Shown: one piece after another, positions 54,666 to 64,000 of the stretch | Layout: the number at the start of each line of letters is the position of its first letter | How positions within the stretch are numbered: position 1 is the stretch's first letter | Assembly (NCBI GenBank): GCA_030386875.1 | Contig: CM059571.1 | Location: forward strand, 27,894,355-27,958,354 | Length of the DNA: 64,000 nucleotides | Source of the DNA: Morinoia aosen | Taxonomy: Eukaryota > Arthropoda > Malacostraca > Amphipoda > Talitridae | Reading direction: 5' to 3' | Program-made: the position numbers and the translations under genes | The notes under the pieces: generated by a model | Databases searched by the model: none | Told to the model about the DNA's origin: nothing | Seen by the model: the letters and a program-made list of their open reading frames with translations, nothing else

Positions 54666-54810
54666 GGGATGCTCAGCTGGTACGTCGGTTGGTGCGCCCT
54701 GTGAGCAAGCATTTGTGGTGGAGCAAGAGTATTGTGCGGCGGGATGCTCAGCCAGTACGTTTGTTGGTGCGCCCTCTGAGCAAGTATTTGTGGTGGAACA
54801 TGAGTGCTCC
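54666..54810. repeat. 75-bp tandem duplication
   Basis: GGGATGCTCAG at 54666 and 54741 begin two units sharing GTTGGTGCGCCCT and GAGCAAG-ATTTGTGGTGGA. The period is a multiple of three, so the 92-codon plus-strand ORF (54592-54870) carries two 25-residue repeats (GCSAGTSVGAPCEQAFVV and GCSASTFVGAPSEQVFVV). Whether it is expressed is unknown. Confidence 0.7.
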
Positions 54811-55209
54811 AATCGAGAAGAACAGTGCTCCGTCCTCGGGGGAGCCCTCGAGACATCGTTATCGCTTTAAAAGTTGATTTCGTAGAACATTTTTTTCTTT
54901 CATAAAAATGAGAGAAGTCAGTGATTAGAATTCATTACTTTGCTTTACAGAAAGTGAGCGGATATTATTTGAACAAGAGTAGCTTCTCAGTAGCTTTGTG
55001 CATTATTTTTACTCAAGGAAACGCATCCATCTTATTATTCTGTATTCTTGATTCGTTTTTTAATAAGCCCCTCATGATGATACGAACAGCATTTCAATAA
55101 GACTTGACACTGTTTTATTTAGTTAAGTGTTTGTTCATTTGAGTTTTTATTTGGCATGCCATTTAATTGAAATAGATTGAACTTTCTGTTTTGCTCCAGA
55201 CTTTCGTTA

Positions 55210-55405
55210 TGGGTTTACTGCTTGCTGTCTTTTCTTCAGTTCTTGTGACTTTCTTCTTCTAATTTCCATTCAAGGATGTAATGTGCGGGGCACCCCTCGT
55301 GCGTAGAATCCCCTGTACGTGGCCATACTGGATGGTCTCCTTCATTATTCCCTCTCTTAGAACACCTTTGTTGTGGTTAGGGAGGCTTAAACTAACGTAT
55401 GTAAC
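55210..55405 (+). mobile_element. Short retroelement copy, 5'-truncated
   Basis: Keeps CCCCTCGTGCGTAGAATCCC, TACTGGATGGTCTCCTTCAT and the end GGTTAGGGAGGCTTAAACTA. Lies about 150 bp upstream of a full-length copy. Confidence 0.75.
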
Positions 55406-55550
55406 TAACTCAAAAACTATTGAAATCTGATTATGTTTTGTGTTCTATGATTTGTTTGCACGCTTATAGAAAGTGGAAGTTTATTTAACTTGTTTTTGTT
55501 CAAAGTGGCCCTCTGTTGATATGTATTTCATGGAAATAGTCGGATTTAGA

Positions 55551-55937
55551 CCCCTCAGGGGGCTATAACTATTGTATCTATGGGCATTTACACGTCCAGA
55601 GGGATTGTCCCGATGTGGTTAGGTAGGCCTTCTTTTTGTTGAAATAGAATAGAGTTTTGTTTAGTTGAGGACCAGCTTTTCCGGTTCACTGCTATCCATT
55701 TCTTCAGTACCTCCTACTTTCTTCGTCACCTCCTACTTTCTTCTTGAACTTTTTCTTGTTCGAACTTCTTTCTTGACTTACTGTTTCTATGCACTTGGTG
55801 TCCTATGATGGAAAAACACACCTTGCTCATAGATTCCCCGTGCACGGGCCTATACTAGATGATCCCTTCATTATTCCTCTCTTTAAATCGTCGTTGTATC
55901 GGATAGGGAAGCTTAAACTAATTAATAATCTAATCTT
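55551..55937 (+). mobile_element. Short retroelement, full-length copy with target-site duplication
   Basis: Starts CCCCTCAGGGGGCTATAACT at 55551 and ends GAAGCTTAAACTAATTAATA plus ATCTAATCTT. ATTTAGA lies at 55544-55550 and 55938-55944. Along its 387 bp it aligns with the start of the LINE 5' UTR at 49871. No ORF. The direct repeats argue for independent insertion by target-primed reverse transcription. Confidence 0.75.
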
Positions 55938-56039
55938 ATTTAGATGTGTATGACAGCAATTGATCTCGATTAATGGTACCAAAGGCACTTTTTTCATGGT
56001 GGTTAATAGACTATCTTATGTTATGTGTTATGTAGTATA

Positions 56040-56264
56040 AAGTATTTCTCTTTGTTTCTTTCTTCTTTCTGACATGCTGCTTCACCGTTGCTATGGCGTT
56101 ATATATTGACTCGAACTAGACATTAGCTGTAGGCTGATATATCTGGGAACTTGTAAAGCAATAACTATTTATATGAAGGATTTAGGTTGTAATTTTTTGC
56201 TCTGGAACGTTGTAAAAAGTAGTAGAATTTAAAAATGGAATCATAGTAGACACCCTGTTATTAC
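56040..56264. mobile_element. Right end of the 9.4-kb inverted-repeat element family
   Basis: Ends AGTAGACACCCTG at 56264 and shares the ATATTGACTCGAACTA and AAGTAGTAGAA blocks with 11770-11941. The left end was not found, so it is truncated or rearranged. Confidence 0.6.
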
Positions 56265-56642
56265 TGTTCATAATGTATCATCTAATCAATGTATCATGTA
56301 ATTTAGCCATTTTCGCAAATAGATTTCGTCCAATTGAGGTAATTTGCTCCAGTGCAGTAGCTATATGCCTTATTGTTAAGCCACTTCGCGCGCCTGGTGG
56401 GATCTTGGTTTTGGGTGAGTCTGTGCGTGTGCCTGATTCTGGTTTATTATTATCATTATTTTATGCTTGAACGCGATCTTTACTGTCGCTCCATTAAAAG
56501 AACTTTATACGTTGATTTCTTTAAATATATGTGCATTTTTTAAATCAGATTCCTTATCCTGAATATCTTATAGTTTTTTTATTTGTTCATGGGAGTAAAT
56601 TGTTACTTATATCTGTAGATGTTAACTAATCAAGATGCAGGC
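56265..56642. other. Intergenic, nothing recognised
   Basis: AT-rich, one 65-codon ORF with no motif. Confidence 0.5.
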
Positions 56643-56709
56643 TTGCCTGCACTACTCAGTCTTGACGCAAGGAGCTTCGGTCTTACGTCAGGACAAGTAG
56701 TGCAGGCAA
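56643..56709. repeat. Hairpin, 14-bp perfect arms
   Basis: TTGCCTGCACTACT (56643-56656) pairs with AGTAGTGCAGGCAA (56696-56709); TTGACG / CGTCA pair inside. It directly precedes the 87-bp tandem repeat. Confidence 0.75.
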
Positions 56710-56890
56710 ACCAGTGCTAGGATAAGATAGGAATCCCACAATTCTGAACGGGTCAGGGCAGGATTCCCAGCGTTAGAAACGGAATACTGCTGGCAAGCCA
56801 GTGCTAGGAAAAGATAGGAATCCCACAATTGTGAACGGGTCAGGGCAGGCTTCCCAGCGCTAGAGACGGAATACTGCAGGCAAGCCAGTC
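56705..56890. repeat. Tandem repeat, 87-bp unit, two full copies
   Basis: GGCAAACCAGTGCTAGGA at 56705, GGCAAGCCAGTGCTAGGA at 56792 and a third start GGCAAGCCAGTCTTACGG at 56879. The units share TAAGATAGGAATCCCACAAT-like and ACGGGTCAGGGCAGG words at about 92% identity by eye. Confidence 0.8.
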
Positions 56891-57351
56891 TTACGGTAAT
56901 GGGATATAATATTTTGCCCGTGCCTCAGGATGGTCTTCCGTTACTGGTCCGGCGGTAAGAAATGGGCTGCCTTCGTCAATCCAATACCGGACAGCTTGGA
57001 CATTCCGTGAAAAGTCCAGTAATGAGCTTACTGGGTGAATGCTGGTTCTCCTTCTCTGTGCTCTGTAACGACCCTTTGAACAGCCATCGACAAATGCGGA
57101 CTGGGCACCAATCCCAGTTCCTCTGTCGGCTATGGCAGAGAAAGAACATGATTCATCGGCTGAAGAGGCAGATAAGAATGATGATGAAATGTACGTGGAT
57201 AAGTTTAACGAAAAGAGGATCGAGTTGATGAATCGAGAGAGAGCGAATGATTGGGATAAGGGTTTGTCATTGTCATAAGAGAATGCAGCACTGTTGGGCT
57301 CCAGATAACAGCCATGGAATCTTCTAAAGGAGGGTATACAAATATCAAATT
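56891..57351. other. Non-coding flank, nothing recognised
   Basis: GC-richer than its surroundings (56930-57240) but no motif. An 88-codon plus-strand ORF at 56962-57228 shows no family signature. Confidence 0.4.
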
Positions 57352-58330
57352 TCAGTTAGCGCCATGAAGCCTTAGCTGCCTTTTATAAAGATGGTGCTTG
57401 TGTCTGTACTGATGTGAATAGCCTAGTGAATCGGCTGGGAAACGAACATTCCCCACATGAATGAAGACTAAACATCGATGCAAACACTTAATAGCCTCAA
57501 AGCTGCCTTGGTAACCAATGGCAACAAAAAATTTCGATTCCAGTAGCACATGTTTTGGGGATAACAGAGACATATAATTCACTGAAATTTATCTAGGAAA
57601 GTGTTCATTACTGGTATCATAAATGGAATATCTGTTGTGTTCTTAAAGTAATTCAATTACTTCTTGGAGTGCAGGTATCATATGTAAAGAATATGTGTCA
57701 AGTTATGTTTATGGAACAACCAAGAAGCAGACGACAGGAATCATAATATTGTCAGCATGTTGACTAAAAGAGAAAAACACAGTAGATCGATATAATGTGC
57801 AGCACATGTCTTTAAACATCCAAATAAGATCTATCGTCCATCCATTCATATTATACTTGCCATTCTTAAATACTTTGATAGAGCAATGATCCATGATTTT
57901 GATGGATTTTAGAGTCTCGAAGAGAAATTTTGTCCAAAAAAATTGAAGCTAAACTGTAGGAGGCAATTTTGTAGGACCGGTAATCAGAGAATTGATTCGT
58001 GACAGAGAGTTCATCAGTAAACTGATTCCACTCATATAGCTGGCCTCCTGGCACTCGTTTGGCCAGGTAATGCAGAACTTCCTTGGTAATCATTGGGTTA
58101 ACGACTCGACAGAACTAGTGGACAACATGCTAAAGGCTCATTGAGCTATTTGGTGGCGGATGTCTCTAGAGATCCATTTCTTGTATTGCTTTCCATCTAA
58201 TATGGGTGATGTCAGTGACGGAAATGGTGAAAGCTTTCACCATGATATTGCAAGGTTAGAAAGCAGGTATCAAGTACACTTCAACAAAACATAATGGATG
58301 AAAACTGCTGGTTCCTACTGAGAGAGTACT
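57352..58330 (+). pseudogene. Decayed member of the 26-kb transposon-associated protein family
   Basis: Fragments read across several frames in order: ALAAFYKDGACVCTDVNSLV, then ISIPVAHVLGI, WNICCVLKVIQLLLGVQVSY, NFVGPVIRELIRDREF, NFLGNHWVND, and finally MGDVSDGNGESFHHDIARLE with MDENCWFL in the shifted frame. The final block is homologous to the 26236-26484 fragment (VSDEHGERFHRD there). The order agrees with a repeat-associated arthropod protein I recall as uncharacterised. Many stops and shifts; no ends recognised. Confidence 0.55.
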
Positions 58331-58641
58331 CTACCCTAGAGAGGACTCTACGAGGGTATACATGAGCACTACTTTATATATGCAATAAATATCTTGTCTT
58401 GATTTGCAAAAGGACGTTATGCCAAATAAAGCGCCCCAATTCCTAACCTTTCTCCAGAAACGTCTATTTTTTCACTCGTAATAAATACAATACACACATA
58501 ATTATATAACTCAGGAACTCCAGAATATTACTTAGAACAAATTGAGGCACACACTTGGAATCAGCGTTCAAAAATTAGTTTGTTTCACCACGATGTCCTT
58601 AAGCGGCAGAGACGGAGTTAAAATATGTTGGCAGGAGTGTG
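58331..58641. other. Intergenic, nothing recognised
   Basis: Short spacer between two transposase pseudogenes. Confidence 0.5.
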
Positions 58642-59013
58642 TTAAAATTTTGGCCTCCTAATGATTTGATGTACTCGTTTTGGAAAACACACCGTGGATT
58701 TGAAACTATGGAACTTTCTGGTGAGCCCAAGTTCACCTAGTTGAGAGCCAAGTTCATCTGGAAATATGCCACTCAGGATTCCAAGTGAGCCTCGAGAGGT
58801 ATGCAACGTCGCGTCCTGTTGTTGCAACCACAGTTCGTCGTGATCAAGACCATGGAAGAAGTTAATGCCTCTTGAATAGAGACAATTTTCAAACATTTCA
58901 TAGTCACAGTCGCGCGTCTCTGTAGCTTTAAAGTAATATTCTTCTAAAAAATATGGAATTCGCGCGCCAAAATTACCAATGACTCGCAGGAATATAAGCT
59001 CAGCAGAGTACAA
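58642..59013 (-). pseudogene. Tc1/mariner-type transposase remnant A
   Basis: The 123-residue minus-strand ORF contains VIGNFGARIPYFLEE, TETRDCDYEMFENCL and LWLQQQDATLHTSRGSLGIL, which matches the middle of DDD/E transposases (I-GP-FFE, then W-QQDGATAHT with the second catalytic Asp, here D in QQDATLHT). Downstream FPDELGSQLGELG fits, but the third catalytic block is unrecognisable. First part missing. Distinct from the 9.9-kb family. Confidence 0.6.
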
Positions 59014-60752
59014 TGATCGTTAATCAATTCACGAGGGCTACCGTCAAACGAGAATCAAGAGTTGTGTTTACAGCTCATACCGATGAATAAAAGTACGCTT
59101 TATCACTGCAGCTCAAAGCAGCTCTTCAATAAATGCTGTAAACGAAATTCTGGTACAAAGTTGCGCGGGATTTATTTACATTCTCAGTAAATACTTGTAG
59201 AAAAAAATGACTCTTAATGTACATTACATGTACAAGGTTATAAAGTTTTAATTGCCTATTTATTCGCTTCTTTTGTATTTTAATCTTTAAAATCGTGCTT
59301 TAAGCTCTCATCATTTGTGTGCCACTCTGTCACATCTGTGGGCTGACCCGCTGGGCACGCACAGGTGGTCGAGCTGTTAATAAATTGTTATAATGTTAGG
59401 CTTTTCTCGACCACGTAATGTGTGTAGAGAGCAATGAAGCTGAAATTTCGCAATTCAACGAAAAAGTTTACATCTGATACAAAAATATTTCTCACGTACA
59501 CAATAATCGAACGCAACAAAATGATAACAATAATATTAATGTTCAAAGTTTGAAAAAAATAAAGTACTTTGAACTGATAATAACGTTTATTCATCTGTAA
59601 CGATGATGTTTTAATGCTTAACATTTGTGTATGATAGATTAATGAATTAACTTCCTGAATAAAAATGTGCATGAGCATAGTTCCCGCTCATTTGCATTGG
59701 TAATGAGGCGTAGCCAGCGTCCAGTATGATGACTTTACGGCAATAGGAGCGCAACTTTGCAAGCTTCAATAAAATCCTAATGGCAACAATGCTAAGCCGC
59801 TCCACACGTTTCTGGCATAAAAACAGCTTACGGCAAAGTTTCTCCAATAAATAAGGCTTACGATGAGCTGGGCGAAGCCTAAGCACCCTCGACATCCATT
59901 AAGGAGAACACACATGAGTATTTGCGACAAAATTACCAATGCGAGCTCGTTTTTCTTGATAACTGCAGAAATCGTAGCGATTGTTGTCTGAAAGAGGCCT
60001 GAGGGCTCGCGGGCTGCATTAGCTTCTGTTCTGGAGAATCTAACATTCATGGTACGCGGAATTTAATTTAAACTAACATCGGAAAGGAGTTTTCTTTGGC
60101 CTATATGACACTGTAAGGACAAAACAAGGTTTTTGATGTGCTGCCCCAACTCTGAGATGTTGTGCAGCAGTGATGAATTTTCACTGTCGTTAAAATTTTT
60201 ACAATTTTTTCAATTCAAAAATACATTTGCATATCTAAGTGAGTATTGAGGGCTTGAATACCATTCATTGACCCCCAGGATGGGGTTGTTCGTGACAGAT
60301 GGCCGCAACAGCTGAGCGCTCTGAGTTTACCATCCGTAGGTACATCCGTACCAACACAGTCACCGAGTGGCATTTGTGGTACGCCGCACTTTGTGGCCGA
60401 ACTAAAAAATTATAAGTGCAGTATGTGGGCGAACGAAAATTGTGGGTACTTTTATCAGTACCCATTTTCTCGTTGGCATTTAACATGAAATTCAGGCGAA
60501 TTTCCTTTCTCACAATTGTAGAAAAATGTCTCGCAAATGGTGAAAACCTCATAAATATTGACTCATTAAAATATAACGCAGTGTACTTTAGTTATTAAGG
60601 GGACATGATTTTTTCGTTGTTCAAGGTGCTTCTAGTTATCTTCCCAATTATGTCATTTAAGTACTGAGGGCAAGGGTAGTTGAAAACTTGTTTGGAAAGT
60701 TATTGAACAAATATACTATGGAAAATCTAATCCTTGTATGAGAATCCTTGTT
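59014..60752. other. Intergenic, nothing recognised
   Basis: AT-rich with overlapping minus-strand ORFs of 80-95 codons (59388-60050, 60265-60552) that show no known motif. Confidence 0.45.
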
Positions 60753-60801
60753 GTACGAGAATCTAATCCTTGTATGATTATCAAGGATTAGATTCTCGTA
60801 C
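60753..60801. repeat. Perfect 20-bp hairpin
   Basis: GTACGAGAATCTAATC plus four bases (60753-60772) is the exact complement of 60782-60801, with a 9-bp loop. A third partial copy (AATCTAATCCTTGTATGA) lies just upstream at 60724. Confidence 0.85.
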
Positions 60802-61834
60802 ATGGAAGCTGTATTTGCGATGAGTTCATTCGTCATAATTTTCTTTATAACTACTAAACGATTACATTAATTTCTATTTCGAGCCAGGCACAGCATTCGT
60901 AAGGCCATCAATGTCTGCAGTCAACTGAATTAAAAACTATAATATAAGACCAATTCCATGAAGATGCAATAGATGTGGTGAAAGAACGTTGGCAAGGAAA
61001 TACATTAACCGGGAGCATATTTTGAACAAAACATAAGCATTCAACATTTAAAAAAACCCGTTGTTTATTTTTCAAATGGGACTTTTCTTGAGTTACAACT
61101 TAATATTATACTAAATGTGTTAAAAATGTGAATGTATTATGGTTTTTCAAGTGACATCCATTAAGGAGACATCCTCAGTCCTAATCATTATACAAAAAAC
61201 GCTTTTTACCTCAATGACTGTTTCAAGTCTTGGTCAAAATTGCAGACACTCCGCGATCTTTCTTCATCTCTTGTATCATCTGCGTAATGGAGGATTCAGC
61301 TACGAGCTGTCGTGAGAGTATAACTGTCACTGGCTGCTGCTCATCAGGTTTAAATCTGGAGAGTTGAGAGGCCATATACATAAGGTGATACATAATTATG
61401 AAGATTGCTTGACAATTATTCTTGAATTATTATGGCTTCAAGAGAAGATGCTCTGTCCTAATCAAAGAAGCATGGCCTTTCATTGCTCATTTTATGAATC
61501 CAGGATGATAACCTCCATGCATCCAAATGAATCCACGGTCAAATGAAAGAATGGGAAACGTCACGTGACCTTTTGTTACTCACCACATGCTAAATTACCT
61601 CAGTTGTAGGGAATGTTACGTGCATTACTCAGGGTTCAACAGATGAATCTGCTCATAACCATTTGTTATTTATTCGATCTTTGTGATTGCGCACAAAAAA
61701 CTTTTGCAACATTTATAAAGTTTTTATTATTTAACCATTATGGTGTGCTTAGGGTCTTGAAGATAAATTAGCGCAATTTACCTATCTGTGCACAAATTCT
61801 TATAACTCAAGGAAAAAAAATACACTCCTTTGAA
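60802..61834. other. Intergenic, nothing recognised
   Basis: AT-rich. No feature supported. Confidence 0.5.
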
Positions 61835-62880
61835 ACATTAGTAGTTTATTAGTAGACCAGGAAAACAAAAGTTTAATTCAACATGATCGCCTTCAACAAT
61901 TATGACGGCTTCAACTCGTTTTCGAAAGCTGGACACGGTGCGGATAACTTCTGCCGTTTCTAATGTCTTTACGACAGCTTTCATGTCTTTCATAAGTGCT
62001 GTGAGACTGTTATGGGGCTTCGTGTAAGTTTTGGCTCCAATTTGCAATCAAAAATAGTAATCGAACAAATTCAAGCCTGGGGAGTCGGAAAGCCAAAAGT
62101 CTTTCTTCATGAATCGCGCACCGGACTTCTTGGGTGAGTCAAAAGTTTTGCCCTCTGTAGAGCCGAGTCCTGTTGGGACACGCACTTCTCATATGAAGCC
62201 CTGGCACTCATCCATAGAATGATCCTTTTTTGCAGAACATTGATTCGGTTTTCGCCTTTTCGTAATCGGCGAAGAAGTGAGCAAACACGTCACCCTCACC
62301 TGAAACCCCGCAAATGCTTATGACTCTAGCTGGTTTCTTTGTGGTCATCGTGAATTGAACGTCAGTGCTCGAAGAGACAATCCAGTGATCATTTCATCTG
62401 TTATTAGCCTTATTAACTGTACAAACATTTTTATTAGAAAAGAACTCGATAGTCGATTTATTGGTCTTTAATCAGATTGAAACTTTTTTACACCTCTCCA
62501 AACGAACTTCTTCTACCTCATCAGGAAGGAAATGTTTTTTCCTTGTGCATAAGGGGTTAAGCCAATGTCTTTAATCGCTCTGTGAATTTTCGTGATGCAG
62601 GGCCTCTTCTTAGCCTATATCGATAGTGACAAGGTTGGATTGGCCTTGAAGCTTTTTTCATGGCAAACTAAAAATCGAGGTGCACAAGTTTCATTTTTTT
62701 TTCAAACAGTTGGTGGCTTTGTAATCTTTACCAGATTTATCAAAATGCTTACAAACCTCGTAAACTGTCTGCCTGGGATAATCGAGGCGTTTTCCAAAAA
62801 ATACTGGTTTTCTGTCCGCTTGATGAAGTTGACAGCTGAACGTTTCAACTGCTCCATTGTTTGATGTTGATGCAACGAAC
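61835..62880 (-). pseudogene. Tc1/mariner-type transposase remnant B
   Basis: Minus-strand fragments in order: a helix-turn-helix start (MEQLKRSAVNFIKR near 62860; DYPRQTVYEVCKHFDKSGKD near 62780), VMTTKKPARVISICGVSGEG (about 62350), QQDSALQRAKLL (about 62180, second catalytic Asp), KDFWLSDSPGLNLFDYYFW (about 62090, third block; SPGLN where SPDLN is usual) and the tail VSSFRKRVEAVI to 61838. The first catalytic Asp block was not found. Several frames and stops. It resembles DD37D/E-type mariner relatives, and is separate from the 9.9-kb and 58.7-kb copies. Confidence 0.6.
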
Positions 62881-64000
62881 TCTAAATGGTACTTTTTTTT
62901 TACTTTTTTAGAGTACGGCGCGTCACCCGATGCTGGTATTGGCGCCCTCTAAATGGTAATTACCAGCTTCATGGAAAACTAAGCATATCTGATGCACTTC
63001 AGTGTTGCCAACTTTGAGAGAAGTTAGAATTACGAACGTTTTTAAATTTGTTTGGATTTATCTGAACGACCACGTATGTAGAGTACCTGTGAGGCTATGA
63101 TGTAATATCTTTTAATTTCTGGAGGCGACATTTTGGTTTTGAACGGTTGTCTGAAGAAACTGTGATCCTTTAATTAATTTAAGGCGTAGTCAACTGAAAA
63201 CAACTTATCGTAAACAACACCTCAAACTTTGTAACATTTGCAACAAAAATTTATTGCGCCGTTCGTAATGTTAATAAATTTGACTCTGCAATTCTTGGAG
63301 GTTAATAAGCTGTAAAGTTGCAGAACTTCAAAAACCCGCTTTATTAGAGTCTGTTTTTTATTCTGGTCATAGCATTAAGGAAGTCTAGAGCATTTGCTTT
63401 TGAATTGTGCTCAAAATTCGATCTACTGAAGAGTCAGGTGCCCAGCGTTCTATTTTAACAGTTTTCTACTAATCCAACGCGAAGTCTTTGATTTCTCAGT
63501 ATTATTTGAAATATTTCAACAATTATAGCAACAAGTACGAAAAACTTGAACTATAGGTGTTTAAGTGCATGGACTGTTTGCGCTCTCAATTTTAACTAAT
63601 TGCGTAGAATAAATTCTTCATCCTACTTGAACCATTAGTAATACTTGACTCATTTGTTTGGCTGTTTGGATTTTTTATGCCTTTACGAACTCTTTGTACC
63701 ACTTGATTTTACTGTTTAATTTGAACTATGTTTTCATGCATGCTTGCTCTTTTATCGTGCGAATTTATGATTTTAGATGAGAGTTCTTGTGCATAATTAT
63801 CTTAATTAAATCTACTTTTTATAGTAGATTAAATGTATAATATATATATATATATTTATATATATATATATATGTATGTATTATATATACAAATATATTC
63901 AGCTGGATAAATTTTAAGATCACTTTCAATTCAAATGTTAAACGAAAAACTTCTGGTTTTTAGAAGGCTATACTGAGTCAGAAATCAGAAAAAGAATTTA
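62881..64000. other. Intergenic with a TA microsatellite
   Basis: Nothing recognised except a TA-rich run at about 63836-63898. Confidence 0.5.

Overview
The window is eukaryotic and AT-rich (short GC-rich islands are transposon coding sequence). It has almost no ordinary host coding sequence. The mix of elements points to an arthropod, probably an insect or a chelicerate: Penelope-like elements, a DUF4817-type Tc1/mariner, a CR1/Jockey-type LINE, a LINE resembling Ingi elements, hAT and EnSpm remnants, and many foldback elements. The species cannot be named. No tRNA, rRNA, CRISPR array or bacterial-style operon was seen.

Layout. 1-3.2 kb: the 5' part of an LTR retrotransposon on the minus strand (gag open to the window edge), then a short piggyBac-type element with TTAA duplications. 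3.5-8.8 kb: a foldback, a GC-rich minus-strand LINE broken by frameshifts (2A-like motif, PHD-like finger, endonuclease, RT), and a 640-bp foldback made of degenerate repeats. 9.4-11.9 kb: a Tc1/mariner-type transposon nested inside an older terminal-inverted-repeat element. 12.7-15.7 kb: an inverted pair of Penelope-like 3' ends, one split by a TTA-flanked insertion that carries an internally deleted hAT transposase. 16.4-19.2 kb: a TTAA-flanked foldback and three tandem repeats that can fold. 21-28 kb: a roughly 200-bp satellite array split by a short retroelement, several palindromes, and a fragment of an uncharacterised transposon protein. 29-32.5 kb: a decayed Penelope-like element and a decayed three-exon DUF4806-type gene, both on the minus strand. 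33.5-41 kb: short-retroelement copies, two foldbacks, isolated hairpins and unassigned DNA.

42.4-49.3 kb holds the most gene-like locus: an uninterrupted 686-residue TNP2/EnSpm-like transposase followed on the same strand by a spliced DUF4806-type gene. Three junctions of that gene can be read directly (phases 1, 0 and 1). The decayed copy at 31.5-32.5 kb has the same terminal exon arrangement. 49.9-53.8 kb is a nearly complete LINE bounded by a 14-bp target-site duplication. Its first ~370 bp of 5' UTR is the same sequence as an independent short element found at least six more times in the window, two of those with their own target-site duplications. 54-64 kb holds small tandem repeats, a pseudogene of the 26-kb transposon family and two decayed Tc1/mariner transposases.

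The window reads as layered transposon insertion. The items most worth pursuing are the 5'-end-only LINE derivatives, the EnSpm/DUF4806 pair, the foldable tandem repeats at 19 kb, and hammerhead-like motifs in Penelope-type ends.
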